Below, in pieces: positions 1 to 13,720 of a DNA stretch of 64,000 bases (position 1 is its first letter; each line of letters opens with the position of its first letter). The DNA comes from Delphinapterus leucas (lineage: Eukaryota; Chordata; Mammalia; Artiodactyla; Monodontidae): NCBI RefSeq assembly GCF_002288925.2, contig NW_022097996.1, positions 5,450,686-5,514,685 of the forward strand, read 5' to 3'. A model generated the notes under the pieces. It saw only the letters and a program-made list of their open reading frames with translations. It searched no databases and was not told the origin of the DNA. Made by a program: the position numbers and the translations under genes.

Positions 1-3000
1 ATAGTCCCCAGGTAGATGCTCGTAGCTTCCTGTGATTGGAATCAAACTTTCCCTCCATGGCAACATCCTGGCCTCCAAAGAGGCTTCTTTCTCCCAGCTC
101 AGGACCCACTTCGCTCTTTGCCCCTGGAGTCACCACCTCCTTGCATAACACACGGTCACATTCCTCCCTCAGCCATATAATCCCTATTACACAATAAACA
201 GTAAGATAATTATAGCCCAAAATACCTTTTTAAAGATAAATGAATTTATCAGGAGTTATTTAGCCACTCTTTCCCAAATTCTAATGTAAGTAATGATCTA
301 ATACTTAAAAGAACAAACTTGTTGGAAAAGATATGTTGTTTTAATCTGCAGTATCCTTTTCAATTGAATCCTAGTTGAAGATAATTATATTTTAGCTGTA
401 ATTGTTCCGGGTCACAGGCCAACTAAAAATTTCTAGTTACATAATTGAAAATTATGTGGTTCATCTCTACGTTGATTGACTTTTCTTGATGGAGTCCTGA
501 GGGAAATCGTGCCATTTCATTTCTGATCAAATTCACATTTGAACCCACATGTCCAGAATTCTCACTGACGCCACTAAAATGAAAGGACATTGAGAACCGG
601 ATCTCTAAGAGGCCAAATGGAAGTTTTCCTTTGGGTTTTTGGACCTAGGTTTTAATTGTCAATTTAAAAAATAAATTTAAATGTATATTTATCTTTCAAT
701 AAACTCTTCTGACCCCTAAAGAACACACGAGATGTATTAAATTTTGAAATAAACACTTTCTGGAGATGAGAGAAAGTAGACAAAAATATTCTGGAGAAAG
801 ATGTTTTATTAAAACGCCATTTTTTCACATATGCGGAAAGAGTCCACATGTGAAATGGAGAATATTAGGAAAACGAGCAACTCCTTAGAACGCTGTGGGA
901 ATCACAGTGTGAGGCTACCAGCATTAAGAACTATATCCTTGTTTAGCAAAGACAACCAAGTACACACCTGAAAATGAGAACATGAGGAGTGTTTCACTGG
1001 TACCAAATAAGAATGGTTCTAGGACACTTCTACATTACTGCCTCTTGAACTTAAAGTCAATAAAATTTGGAATATAAAAATTAATGTAGCAAACTAGTCT
1101 ACCACTAGTAAAAAGGAAAGCATATTTGTTACCTCGTTCAATAATAGCCTTAATGTAAAATAGAAAATTGATTTCCATTAAGTATTCAGAACAGACACAT
1201 TTTGATGGCCCGAAGAATAAAGAATCTTCAATAGAAATATATTGCTTTGTGGTTATATTAATTTTAAAAGGCATCCCAAAGATGACAGGTGTTTTTTTAA
1301 TAGCAAAACCCAAAACCTGATTTGTGACATTACATGAGCAATACTCATGAAGTTCATTAATATGTTAAAAGTTACACAGACATAGAGCCCAGTAAAACAT
1401 TTCCTACAGTGTGTTAACATTCCCAGGGGAACAAAACCAGTAAGAGTATTTTGGAAGAAATCAAGGAAGGTGAAGATAAATAAATTAGAGATGGCGGGAA
1501 ATGGGGCCAGTGGGGAGGGTTTCAGGCAATTAGTATTATACGTAGAATGGAAATAGAGAAAAGAAGAACATGCTGAAAGTTATCAACGGCCCTTCTTCAT
1601 TTCCTCTGAGGAGAAAATAATGTGACACATAAACATCTTTTAATCTATGAAGAACAAAGCCACCTTTCTCTTGATGTCACTGCAACATTGCACAAGAGTT
1701 AACTCATATCTGTGTGATGGGGTGTGGATTTCAATCCACAAACCCAGATGTGCATGACATAGCACAGTATTAACTTTTCTTCAGAACTACTTAAATCCAA
1801 CTCTAATTCCCTGCACAAAAGTAGCAGGAAGTTCAGTCACCCTTACGAGGGGTGGCAGTTACCAGAATCCAACGAGGCCAATCGATCAGACTTGCCCCGA
1901 TCACAGCCGCCGGTTCACAGGGGTTGCCACCCAGACCCCTATAGCCCAAGCCACTTGGTTTCGAATCCAGCAGTTCTGCCAATTCGAAGCGGGATAAACT
2001 TTGTCAAGGCCAAGAGTCGTGGTGGGTAGGGGGCGTTATCCTCCCTGCGTGTGACACACAGGAGGCCTTGCCATTATCCAGGGGCACCTGCACAGTGCAG
2101 GGTGGGGGGCTCCATCACCGCAGGACCTGGCAGCTCTTTGGGGGAGTCTACCTTCTCGCCCTCTCTCTCCCCTCTCCTGGCATCATGCATGATCTCAGGC
2201 TGGGAAAGGTGGGAATTAGAAGGGGCAGCTTCTATGAGTTTTTGAGTAGCTGCTTCTTGCGAAGCCACAAAAAGGAGTGAGGGTGACAGCCCTGGTTTGC
2301 TCTTTGCTTGAAATGAGAAGAGTGGTGGCAATCCAAGGGAAAGGACAAATACCGATTAATTTATGGATAACTGGTGTTGCACTGACATTGCCTATTTCGT
2401 GGACCAGCTGGGATTCTTAGCACTCGTCCTGCACAGCCCAGGGGCGGCTGCCAAACATCAACCCCCTAATGCTCCGGCCTCAGCAGCACTGGCCTTCTTC
2501 CTTGTCTTGTTACTATTCTCCTTCCCAACACAGGGCCTTTGTGTACCTTCCTCCTTAGCCTCAAATCCATCCTTTACTTTTCTTTCTTTCCTTTTTGAAA
2601 AAGTCATTACCTTGTGGAAGTTTTCAACAACTCCTCTCCAAATATTGTCATGATAATGACATGTCCTTGGCGATTTTGACCTGTAGACTGAAGGATACTA
2701 ATATTTCATGGTAGATCTGTAATTTCTTGGTAGGATTGCTACTTTTATCTGATGCTCCTCTTATTTTATCAGACCCTAAATCATTGTGTTTGGACTGGTA
2801 CAAAACTTGAACTAAAGTGTCAGGTTAGGACGCACTTTATGATGAACTTTTAACTTCCAGAAGTGGAAAGGTAAATCGATTTTTATAGTTTTGCTCTTTA
2901 TAAAAAACCAGGATATTAAATTCTAGGAATTCCTCCTAAAGATTTACTCACACATGTGGAAATGATGTACAACATTATTTACTGTAGAAGTTAAAATATT

Positions 3001-3400
3001 GAAAATAATCTAAATGTTCACCAAAATAAATATACATCTATATGCATAATGGGATAATGAGCAAATGTTAAAAAACAGAACAAGGAAGCTCTTTTCAATA
3101 TGGCATGATCATTAAAATATTTTAAGGAGTTTTAAAAAAAAAACTCGGTTAAGGACACTATATGTAGCATACAATCATTTTCATAGAAAAGGAAGAAAAA
3201 TAAGATATATTTGTATTTGCTTATATGAGCATGAAATATCTCTGGAAGGATGCCTAAGAAAAAATCATGGTTGGTTGTGATGAGAAAAATAGTGGGAGGG
3301 GATAGAAGTAGGAGCAAGATTTTTTATAAATATATGAATATATTATCTATTCAAAATAATTAAACTTTTTAAAATGTTCTAAAATAAAGATTAATGGGTG
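1..3400. other. Intronic sequence upstream of the first visible exon, no gene recognised
   Basis: AT-rich sequence with short unrelated open frames on both strands and no splice-flanked coding segment I can support. A more G+C-rich patch lies at about 1850-2340, with two overlapping + frames and one - frame of 64-85 codons; none resembles a known protein. It could be a decayed repeat or single-copy intron. Confidence 0.6.
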
Positions 3401-5438
3401 GGTCTGCAGACTTCCACATCTGGACAAGATGGAGTAATATGGGCCAGATTTACCCTCCCACCCGAAAAAACAAATAAAATACATGAAACAGTGGTTTTCA
3501 AGACACTTGACAATGAAGGACATTGATCCCTGAGAGATGGGAAACACTAAGGTGAGGCCTAGAATCGCCCCAGCTTACTGACTTGAGAGAGTCTCCAGGT
3601 TGGAGAAGGAAGGGGAGCCCAGGTGGGACCAGCCTGAACTGATGTGGAGCTGAGTCTGGGGAGAACAGGGCAGCTAGAATTTCAAGGGCAGAACACCACA
3701 GAAGAGAGCCACATGGGAGGGAGCCCCAAGATCTGCAGTGGGTACCCCCTGAGTACTCAGCAGAGGACTGATGAGAGCGTGTGTGCAAAGAAACTACCCA
3801 AGACTAGGAAAGGCACCACTAGAAAGAATTAGAAGTAACAGTGCCCAGAACACACCCAAGGCTGGGAAGAGTGTCTGTTCCCACCAGCCAGACTGAACGA
3901 CCTGATGACTGGCAGGAGGTTGAGTAGAGCACACAGAAGGGTCTTGCCTTAAGGGTGTGAATAATTTGTAGATTATGCATTACTCCAGACTGCCTAATAA
4001 ATCTTAAGAACAAAACCCAAAAGGGTCAAACTACCTCCAAGTAATGTAATTGCATCCTAGAACAAAGCTCAAAAATGTTCAGAATATCCAGCTCACCAAA
4101 AGTTCCATATCTCAATGAAAAATATATCAGGCAGGCAAAGAAGCACAAATACATGGCCCATAATGAATGAGTAATTCAATGAACTGAAGTTGTGAACTAA
4201 GAATTAAGAGACAAGGACAATTAGATGGTCATTATAACAGTATTCTATAAATTCAAAAAGTTAAGTAGAGACATGTGAGATATAAAAAGACCAAAATTAA
4301 AATCCTAAAGGTGGAAAAAAAATGTGTGAGATTAAAAATGCTTTGATGTTGATGGGCTTATCAACAGACCAGACTTTACAAAATAAAAAAAAAAAAGATT
4401 AGTGAACTTGAAGATATAACAACAGAAACTATCCAAAATGAAACAAAAAAGAGAGTTTTTAAAAATGAAGAAAGTGTATAAATGGACACTCTGGAGGATA
4501 TAAAAGAAAAGGTAAGAACAGAAAGAATATTGGAAGAAATAATGGTCCAAAATTGTCCAAATTTCATGAAAACTACGCCTACCGATCCAAGACACTCAAG
4601 TCTTATTAAGCACAAGAAACTGTACCAAGAAAACTATATATCATGTGTCACATCATAATAGCTCAAATTCAATGACATAGAGATCTTAAAAGCAGCCAGA
4701 GGGAAAAAAGACTTATTGTATACAGAAAAACAGAGATAAAGATAACACACTTCTCATGAGAAACAATACCAGTGAGAAGACAGTGAGTAATATCTTTAGA
4801 GGATTAAAAGAAAAAAGCTGTTAACTTGGTATTCTATAGCCAACAAGAGTATCTTTCTTAAAATGTAGACATGCAAAGAATGAAAGACTTCATCACCAAC
4901 ACACTCCCACTACAAGAAATACTGAACTAAGTACTTTAGGCAGAAGGATAGAAATCTGAATCTACACAAAAGAATGAAGAAAACAGAAATGGTGTTCATA
5001 ACAATATAATTTCATATATATATATATAATTTTATTATTTAAATTTTTTAAAAGATAATTGAGTGCTTAAACAAAAATAATTATGATATGATCTGAGATT
5101 CATAACATATGTAAAAGTAAAATGTATGGCCCACAAGGTACAAACATAGGGGAAATAGAAACAAAAGGATTTTATCAAAAGGTTCTTATAAAATATCACT
5201 TGAAGGTAAACTGATAAAAAATAAAGATGTATGATAGAAACCACTACAGCAACCACTAAAAAGGGAAAACAAGGAGTTTTCATTAAGTCAAAAAAGATAC
5301 TAAATGAAATCATGAAAAATATTCAATTAATCAAAAAGATAGGAAAAGGAAACAATAGATGGGACAAATAGAAAGCAGATTATAGATGTGAACCTGATTA
5401 CACAAATAATAGTATTAAAAGGAAGTGATCTCAACAAC

Positions 5439-5732
5439 ACGAGGTGGGAGGGGGAAGCTGGGGCAAAGTGAGAGTAGCATCGACATATATACACCACCAA
5501 ACGTAAAATAGATAGCTAGTGGGAAGCAGCCGCATAGCACAGGGAGATCAGCTCGGTGCTTTGTGACCACCTAGAGGGGTGGGATAGGGAGGGTGGGAGG
5601 GAGGCTCAAGAGGGAGGGGATATGGGGACATATGTATGCATATGGCTGATTCACTTTGTTGCACAACAGAAACTAACACAGTACTGTGAAGCAATTACAC
5701 TCCAATACATCTATTTTTAAAAAAAAAAGAAC
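5439..5732 (+). mobile_element. 5'-truncated L1 3' end (type B 3'UTR) with target-site duplication
   Basis: The body reads through 'gtgggaagcagccgcatagc' and 'agctcggtgctttgtgacca' and ends in an A-run. The same 3' end occurs at 28790-29050. It is flanked by 15-bp direct repeats, agtgatctcaacaac, at 5424-5438 and 5733-5747, which define a target-primed insertion into the older L1. Confidence 0.92.
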
Positions 5733-6301
5733 AGTGATCTCAACAACCCAATGAAAGGCAGAGATTTTTAACAGCAAGATGCAACTACAAGCAGCCCACA
5801 AGAAAACCACTTTAAATATAGACACAAATACTTTAAAAAGTAAAGTAAAAAGATATAAAATGTATAAATAGTAGTGTTTAGATAGTACAAATCTAAAGAA
5901 AGCTGAAACGGCTATATTAATAGCCAAGCAAAATCAATGTCTGAGCAAAGACTATTACCAGAGATGATAAAAGTCATTTTGTAATGAGAATGAGGTCAAT
6001 TCATCAAGAGCACATAAAATTCGTAAACATTTATGCATTTATTAACAGAGCTACAAAATGCATGAAGCAAAAAACTGATAGAACAGCAAAAAGAAATAAA
6101 CAAATCCAGAATTATAGTCATAGAGTTCAATATCCCTCTCAGTAATTGATACAATGAGGAGACAGAAAAATCAATAAGAATATAGAAGAATAGAACAACA
6201 CTATCAACCAACTTGACCTAATCAATATATGGACCGCTCTACTCAATGGCAACAGAATACATTCTGATAGACCACATTCTGAGCCATTAAAAAATCCCAA
6301 T

Positions 6302-6475
6302 TGGGGCTTCCCTGGTGGCGCAGTGGTTGAGAGTCCACCTGCCGATGCAGGGGACACGGGTTCGTGCCCCACATGCCACGGAGCGGCTGGGCCCACGAGC
6401 CATGGCTGCTGAGCCTGTGCTCTGCAACGGGAGAGGCCACAACAGTGAGGGGCCCGCGTACCACAAAAAAAAAAA
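6302..6475 (+). mobile_element. CHR-type tRNA-derived SINE (short form, with deletions)
   Basis: The head is gcttccctggtggcgcagtg, with an A-box-like GGCGCAGTGG and a B-box-like GGTTCGTGCC inherited from a tRNA. It ends in poly(A) and is flanked by aaaaaatcccaat repeats (6289-6301 and about 6470-6482). Compared with the copies at 18208 and 41141 it lacks about 18 bp after the B box and about 14 bp in the 'cgtccggagcct' region. Confidence 0.95.
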
Positions 6476-8638
6476 TCCCAATAAATTTAAAAGAATTTAA
6501 GTCATACAAAGTGTATTCTCTGACCACAGTGGAATTACATGAAAATCGATAACAGAAAGATCTCCAAAAATTCCCAAATAGCTGGAAATTAAATTACACA
6601 TTTTTATATAACCCATAGGTCACGAAAAGAAAACAAAAGGGAAACCTGGGAGTACTGTGAACATAATGAAGACGAGGACACCACATATTTTTCACAGGAT
6701 TCTGCTAAAGCAGTGCTTAAGGGAGATTTATACCACTAACTAGCTATATTAGAAGAAAAGAGTCTCAAATCAATAACATCAGCTTCCACCCTAAGTAACA
6801 GAAAAAGAAGAGAAAATGAAACACAAAGCAAGTAGAATAATTAAACTAATGAAGACCAAGGAGAAATCAGTGAAATATAAAACTGAAAAACAATAGAGAA
6901 AATCAATATAACCAAAAGCTAATTCCTCAAGCAGATCAATAATATTGATAAACCTCTAGCCAGACTGACTAGGAAAAAAGAGAGGAATAACATAAATATG
7001 CTCAACATCATTAATAGTTATGGAAATGCAAAATAAAATCACAATAAATACCGCTATGCCGCTGTTATAGTGACTAAACTTCAAAAGACTGCCCATATCG
7101 AGTATTTGAGGACAGGTAGCAGTTGGAATTCAAACACTGCTGGCGGGAATATAAAGTTACAACCTTTCTGGCAAAGAGTTTTGCAGTTTATTAAAAGTTT
7201 AAGCCCACACCTACCATATGATTTAGTCATTCCACTCCTAGGCATTTCCTCAAGAGAAATGAAAGCATATGTCCACACAGAGATTAGTATACAAAACTCA
7301 TAGCAGCTTTATTTGTAATAACCCCAAACTGGAAACAAACCAAATGTTCATCAGTGGGTGAATGGATAATCAAACTGTTGCATAGTCATGCAAATGGAAT
7401 ACTACTCAGCAATAAAAAAGGAAGAAACTGTTAACACATGCTGCAACAAGGGTGAGTCTCGGAATAATGATGCTGAATGAAAGAAGCCAGACCCTCCCAA
7501 AGAAGAACACATACTGTATGATTCCATTTATAGAAAATTCTAGACAATGCAAACTAATCTGTAGTGACAGAGATCAGTGATGTCCAAGCGGAAGGGAATG
7601 AGGAGAGGGTCAGGAGGGAGAGATTACAATGAGGAAACTTTGTCGGGGTGATAGATGTGTTCCTTTCTCTTGAATGTGGTGATTGCTGCACAGGGATATT
7701 CATAAGTCAAAATCTATCAGATTGTCCACTTAAAATATTTGCAATTCATTGTATGTCAACTATACCTCAATTACGGTGTTCAAAAGATTAATGGACAAAT
7801 ATAAGTAAATACACGAACAAATGAAAGGTTTGTTTCTTACCAGCCATTCACACTAGTCAAAACAGGAAGCACTAATTTATCTGGAGCTTGGCAAAAACAT
7901 CAATGAAGGTAAAGAGGCCTGTTTGAATTTGTTTTATTATGCCTCAAATTAACTAAAAATATACTCCATGGTTAGTTTTTTATAAACTCATTAAGAAAAC
8001 AAGATATTGTGTTCCCAACAAATTATTTACAATTAAAAAAATCAATCCAGGACTTTCTCTTGCCGGATATTTATACTAGTTCTATATCTACGATAATTCT
8101 AGTTGGGAGATTCATTCTGCACAGTGTAAATTCGGTGGCACTCTGGTCTCATGCTTTACACAATCAAATGAGAATATATTGGTAGGACTTAAGACCTTTC
8201 TATTTGTGGTTCAGATCGAATAGGATTGCCTATTTCTGATTGCTTATGCCCAAGCCCTGTGGAATCAAAAAAACTCTCACAAAAACTCTATTGACCGAGT
8301 GTGTTTTTACAGATTTGCTTGGTCTGCATCAGGTGTTCTCTAATTGTTTTATGTCCATATTTCTGTAGTTGTCTCTCTTCACCTCCTAAACATTGAAACA
8401 GAAATGGTGTTGCAGTAAAGAATTCAAATGCTTTGAAATCAGGGGACCTGGTCCAGCCGCAGCACCACCGCATCCTGGTGCCACCCTTGGGCGCTGGGCC
8501 CTACCTTTTTCTGCCTGTTTCTCCCAATAGCATACAGGGAGGATATACCCAGGGCTGCTGTGAGGATTAATCAAGGCAACTGGACAAGGCTCTCAGCCGA
8601 GAGCCCAACACATAGTGAACATTCAAAATCATAAGAGT

Positions 8639-8755
8639 GGACTTCCCTGGTGGTCCAGTGGTTAAGACTCTGCCCTTCCACCGCAGGGGGAACAGGTTCA
8701 GAGAAGTAAGATCCCTGCATGCCGTGCAGCCAAAGTAATAATAATAATAATAAAA
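8639..8755 (+). mobile_element. Older CHR-related SINE with (AAT)n tail
   Basis: It begins ggacttccctggtggtccag and 'tggttaagactctgc', a variant head distinct from the short-form CHR copies, and ends in five AAT/AATA units. It is shorter and more diverged than the other SINEs here, which suggests greater age. Confidence 0.85.
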
Positions 8756-8934
8756 ACATAAAAGCTGCCTTTGAACTGCAAAAAAATTTTAAGGCAGGGT
8801 CCAATGATTATAAATTATAGCATTACATAGCAACATAACTGCAATATATCCTAGCGACAGCAGAAAGTCTAAAAATTAGTATTTGATCAAAAAGAATATT
8901 TACTAGAAGGTAGACTTTAAAAAGTACATAATTA

Positions 8935-9075
8935 AAGCGAAAAGACCTAGTTTAAATTCCAACTTTGGCACGTTAATAGCTGGTTGGTTATTTTATTCTA
9001 ACTGACAATCTCGTAGTCTGTAAAATGGACATGACCTGGAAATAGTAGGTGTTTGCCGAATACATACTGAGAGAT
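8935..9075 (+). repeat. MIR relic
   Basis: A diverged copy of the MIR core and 3' part: 'gtctgtaaaatggacatgac' matches the well-known 'ctgtaaaatggggataat' segment, preceded by a weak 'gacctagtttaaattcc' match. It lies about 400 bp upstream of the first visible exon. Confidence 0.6.
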
Positions 9076-9477
9076 TAAATCAAAGATATGGTCTACAACC
9101 GTGTTTTCTATACTTTCATCTGTCTGATAGCATAAGATCTCTTTGAGGAAAAGCCATAGAACTGATGGATTTTCCCAATATATCAGACACTAGTCGTCAT
9201 GTACTTCTCTCTGATGACAAACATGGAGCCATTGCGTGGCTCCACGGGGCACTAGTGGCTTTAGAGCCTGAACTGTGAAGTTCAAAGCTCAAGGGGGTTC
9301 CAGGAGCGATCAGAGACCTAGTGTGAACTCATGTCCACTCACAGAAAACCCGAACCGAAAAGCCCCCTGCAGTGAACACTGAGACTTAAAGTTTGCTTTT
9401 CTTTTTTTCCCCACAAGCAAAATGCCATGGTCCTTGATGTTCATAGCCCTTTAAAGATTATTTTATTCCTTTCACAG

Positions 9478-9595
9478 GTCTCCCGTTATGGCTGGAGGTC
9501 TCTTTGCTGTGGATCGCAAATGGTTTTGGGAGTTGGGGGGCTATGACCCAGGTTTGGAAATCTGGGGAGGAGAGCAATATGAAATCTCTTTCAAG
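9478..9595 (+). CDS. GALNTL6: GALNTL6 coding exon, catalytic domain (WGGE motif)
   Basis: Internal exon of a polypeptide N-acetylgalactosaminyltransferase, the Golgi type II membrane enzyme family that starts mucin-type O-glycosylation by moving GalNAc from UDP-GalNAc to Ser/Thr. The first base completes a codon split by the upstream intron (phase 2); then 39 codons read [20 protein letters not shown] followed by [19 protein letters not shown]. This is the Gal/GalNAc-transferase motif around WGGE, which shapes the acceptor and sugar site. The acceptor is a pyrimidine-rich tract ending ttcacag, the donor is gtaagc, and the exon ends in phase 0. There are no stops. This stretch is nearly identical in GALNT10, so the exon alone does not separate the paralogues; the two downstream exons do. 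The assignment rests on family knowledge recalled without a search. Confidence 0.9.
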
Positions 9596-10055
9596 GTAAG
9601 CCGTCAGCACCCTTCTCACACTAGGTTGGCATCATTTTGACCATTCTAATAGAATGGCGTCATTTCGTTTTGTGACCTCCTATGTTGCAAATTCACAATG
9701 AAAATAGACATGTCATTTTCCCACCTCAGCTTTTGGATGAGAGAAGCTACTTCCTTCTGATGTTTCTGTGAGACGTAGTCATGCCATAAAAGAAACACAG
9801 ATGAGAAAGAATTCAAAATCCCACTTGCAGGGGGGAACCGTGGTGTGCCAGCACTTCTGCCGCCCCGCTGGTACTGCATCCCTTCTCAGGCACCTAGAAC
9901 AGACAGACAGAGGCATGAAGGTGAAAGAAATGGAATTACTGGAGCGTTTGCCCGTCGTGTTTGTTCTCGAAATAATACTCCACCTTTTGCTTGTAACCAC
10001 TATTCCACAATTTCAATAACAGAAGAGTACTTTTAAATTCTGTAATAATCTAAAT
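9596..10055. other. Start of the 25.8-kb intron, unassigned
   Basis: Intronic sequence after donor gtaagc. There are short overlapping frames on both strands at 9646-10036, none longer than 83 codons and none recognised. No repeat family was identified. Confidence 0.6.
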
Positions 10056-10057
10056 GG

Positions 10058-10185
10058 GAAAAGAATTTGAAAAAGAATAGATACCTGTGTATGTATAACT
10101 GAATCACTTTACTGTACACCTGAAACTAACACAACATTGTTAATCAACTATGCTCCAGTATAAAACAAAAATTAAATAAATACAA
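10058..10185 (+). mobile_element. Short L1 3' stub (type A 3' end)
   Basis: About 125 bp matching the extreme 3' end of the L1 copies at 12240 and 19640: 'aaaaagaatagatacctgtg', then 'cactttactgtacacctgaa' and 'aacattgttaatcaactatg', ending in an A-rich tail. A strongly 5'-truncated insertion. Confidence 0.9.
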
Positions 10186-10964
10186 TATGAATGACAAATT
10201 AAAGCTATTCTTTATATAATTCCAAAACAAGTGAGTTTTTTATTTTTATCTGAAGTTGCCCAGGTTTCCACTTGTTTTGACCATAAGTACTCACAAAAAT
10301 TATACTTTATTACATATATATACATTCATATATTATATATATACCTATAGGATATATGCAAGTATATGATAGAATATCAGATTTCAAGGTTTGTAAATGA
10401 AAAAAATTTGCCACAGCACGTGAAGACCAGATAACCAAAGCAAAATAAACTGTGCAAAAGGATTTTTTTTCCTTTATCATTGTCATTATTCATATCGAAG
10501 ATATAGTGATTCTTGCAAGATTTATCATACAGAAATCTCACTAAATAAATCAGCTTTCCTAATTACCTCTATTACAAAATCAAACCAATTCTTGGTAAGA
10601 AAATAAAGTGCATCCTGAATATAGTAAAAGTCAAACTTAATAATCCAGCTAAACTTTTTGAATTTATGCATAAAAGAAATTGACAAAACTGGTTTTTATT
10701 TAACTATAACAACTACACTCTATGTGTTAGCAGAAACGGTATGTTGTCCCCAAAGTGTCATAAAATAAATATTCCAAAGAGAAACTCAGGAGACACGATT
10801 GCAGGCTTCAGGACATCTAGAATTTTCCATCTCACTGCTGGCAATAAGCCTTGAAATACTATTTATTAAATTAGTGCTTTTCTTTTTTACCATCACTGAA
10901 ACACACCTAAATTCACATCTACGTTACTTTTTTCTTAAACTTTGTATACATACATTTACTCCAT

Positions 10965-11165
10965 TTATTTAATGGTATGTGATGTACAGATGCTAGGCCA
11001 AGTGCTTTATATGCTTTATATAATTTAAAATCACAACTCAGAGAAGTGGGTATTATTCCATTTTATAGATGAAGAAACTGAGACTTAAAGTTTTAAAAAT
11101 TTTAGATTAAATTTTTTAAGTTTTAAAGATTAAATAAACTACCCAGTGTCACTTAGGGATTAAAA
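10965..11165 (+). repeat. MIR relic
   Basis: Contains 'aggccaagtgctttatatgc' and 'ttttatagatgaagaaactg', the conserved MIR 'cattttacagatgaggaaactgag' segment, followed by a degraded 3' part ending near 'ctacccagtgtcactt'. Confidence 0.8.
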
Positions 11166-11599
11166 TGCTCCACCTCTACTTAATTGCAGAGAATATAGAA
11201 ATTTAAAATTGTCTGTTCACTCAAGGCATACCTACCAACACCATTTCAGGGTTCACGGTTAACCTTTTGATCTCTACCTAATGGTTCCTCTCACTGAACA
11301 GAGGTGAGTATCCTCATTATACCCTAAGAGCATAGCAGCAAACTTTGCACTGACCCTGGCAAAATACTACTGATTATCAGATATGGCCCAAAGTTGGGTG
11401 CAAGTTTACAGTAATACCTTCCACTGGAAAAACAGAATATTGCATTTGACTCCAGCAATAAAGGAAAATAGGCATTGCTCTATTTGCAATATCATCAGAA
11501 ATTAAAGAATGCTTTTTACTTCTCATGGTTCAAGATATTTTTTTGTTAGATTCTCTTAATTCACAAATTCTTTAACTTTAAAATACTATTAAGAATATC

Positions 11600-12335
11600 T
11601 GCATTCTACAAATAATAAATGCTGGAAAGGGTGTGGAGAGAAGGGAACCCTCTTACACTGTTGGTGAGAATGTAAATTGATGCAGCCACTATGGAGAACA
11701 GTATGGAGGTTTCCTAAAAATAGAGCTATCATATGACCCAGCAATCCCCCTCCTGGGCATGTACCCAAACAAAACTATAATTTGAAAAGATACATGGGCA
11801 CCTATATTCATAGCAGCACTATTTACAATAGCGAAGACACGGAGATAACCTAAATGTCTATCAGTAGATGAATGGATAAAGAAGATGTGTACATATATAT
11901 AATGGAATATTACTCAGCCATAAAAAAGAATGAAATGATGCTATTTGCAGCAACATGGATGGACCTAGAGATCATCATATTAAGTGAAGTCAGTCAGAAA
12001 GAGAAAGGCAAACACCATAGGATATCACTTATATGTGGAATCTCAAATATGACACAAATGAGCTTATTTATGAAACAGAAATAGACTCACAGACATAGAA
12101 AACAAACTACTGAACGGGTAAGGGGGGGGGATAAATTCGGAATTTGGGATTAACATACACACACTACTATATATAAGATAGATAAACAACAAGGACCTAC
12201 TGTATAGCACAGGGAACTATATTCAACTTCTTGTAATAACCTATATTAGAAAAGAATATGAAAATACATATATATATAAAACTGAATCACCTAAAACACC
12301 GTAAATCAACTATACTTCAATTTTTCTTAAAAATT
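11600..12335 (+). mobile_element. 5'-truncated L1, ORF2 C-terminal region and type A 3'UTR
   Basis: Starts in the ORF2 Cys-rich region (ataaatgctggaaagggtgt) and runs through 'catatgacccagcaatcccc' and 'tactcagccataaaaaagaa' to a 3' end with 'ggacctactgtatagcacag'. The ORF2 frame is broken, with only a 70-codon piece left at 11872-12084. It is closely similar in structure to 19137-19745, which carries the same 3' class. Confidence 0.93.
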
Positions 12336-13600
12336 GTTTAATAGGAAAAAACAGAAAAAGAAAATCTGTAGTAAGCAGGAGATACCTGGCTTAGAATAAT
12401 AAACTGGGTGTGGATAAAAGTACTGTGGGAAGTCTGGAGCGTTTGCAGAATGGACATTTGCATTCTAAATCACAAAGGTATTTTCTAAGACAAATATAAA
12501 CTTGAACCTCTCATTTCTCTGTCACTTGTATCTATCGCTTCTCTTCGGGGTGACCTGAGATTTTATTACCCCATTTTCTCTTTCTCAGTTATCTGTCATT
12601 CTGAAGGATATAATTGGAATGCAGCCCTGTCGTCTCTGTCTAGAAACCATGGCAACAGAGCTAGAGGTTCAGGACTAAATTGCCCCAGGTTGTTTGATTG
12701 AAATGACAGATCCTTTGGCAACAGCTATATCTTACAGGGTCCCATTTCAGACACATCTCTCCGTTCTTCCCACTATTGTGTGCTGACCTTGGGGTTCCTG
12801 TCCCTCCCTATTAGGATTTGTAACATGAGGGGGACACCCTCAAGCAGGATTAGGTAGAATTTGCATGGAAGATGAAGAATTTTCTCCATACGAGAGAAAT
12901 TGAAAGAACTGTCCACAAATAGCTGTGTTCAATGGTATTAAAAAGTCAAAGAAAGATGGAACATCTGCATTTTGGGACACAGTCCATAAATTGCGATTAA
13001 TTTTACACTGTAAAGCACTGTCAGATATACACTGGTCAGCCCTTCATGTTTGGGAGTATGTACGGATAACTGAGAATTTACTAGTCTATTTCACACCATA
13101 ATATAGAAATTGTTTCAAGTCTGAAACTTAGAAGCTCTAATTCAAAAGATTTCTGTCTGTGGTTGTTTTCAGGCATCTTTGCTTGCTGTTTGCATTTCAA
13201 CCAAAGAATCATTTCACTGATGTTTATGACAAGACTCCATGGCTGAATGAAAATATTTCCAGAAAACTCTGCTTTATATTAAGGGCTGAGTTTTTGGTCA
13301 GACAGGATTTGGCTAAGAGGGCTCCTCAATTCCCTGTCTCTGTAAATAGCTTTCCTTCCTTTTTCTAACATCTGACTAGGTGAGTGGATTTCATGCCATC
13401 ACGTAGAAACCAACACAGCGTAATTTTCAGGAGTCCATCAAGGAAAAGGGCTCTCTAGAGAAATGATCTCTCTGCACCGAGCCCAGTCTTCAATCTCTTT
13501 TAATATGAATCTGAATTCTCACGTGGCCCAGAATTATCCAGCTGCCTCTCAAATGTTGCTAGGTTAGCCAGCTGCCGGGAAGGAGAAAGCACCATTTACT
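12336..13600. other. Single-copy-looking intron, nothing recognised
   Basis: Mixed AT-rich sequence without a clear repeat signature or coding potential beyond a 69-codon frame at 13159-13368. Confidence 0.5.
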
Positions 13601-13602
13601 CA

Positions 13603-13720
13603 GTCACTCAACAAGTTTTACTGAGCATCTAATTTACACCAGGCAGTGTTCCAGGTACTCAATTTGGAGCTGCATCTGGAAACAAAGAGGAAACCAAGAC
13701 AGACTACAGAGTGTTACATG
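13603..13720 (-). repeat. L2-type relic
   Basis: Reads 'cactcaacaagttttactga' and 'caccaggcagtgttccaggt', the reverse complement of the L2 3' end (gaacagtgcctggcacatagtaggtgctcaataa). It is diverged and lacks clear ends. Confidence 0.65.

Larger units (their letters stand above)
3405..7790 (+). mobile_element. Old L1 (L1M-type) LINE, 5' leader through 3' end, broken and interrupted
   Basis: The left end ('ggacaagatggagtaatatg' near 3420) looks like an L1 5' leader. About 4300-4950 reads as a decayed ORF1-type region. About 5750-6300 and 6540-7300 carry recognisable ORF2 endonuclease/RT and C-terminal words, such as 'ggaatactactcagcaata' near 7400, and 7400-7790 is an L1M 3' end. All frames are broken. 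A young L1 stub (5439-5732) and a SINE (6302-6469) are inserted, so this host element is older than both. It may be a composite of two L1M copies rather than one; boundaries are approximate. Confidence 0.75.

Noticed and set aside
1945..2000. tRNA T-arm-like words ('ggtttcgaatccagcagttc')
   Set aside because: The T-loop has an extra base, the stem is poor and no D or anticodon arm can be placed upstream.
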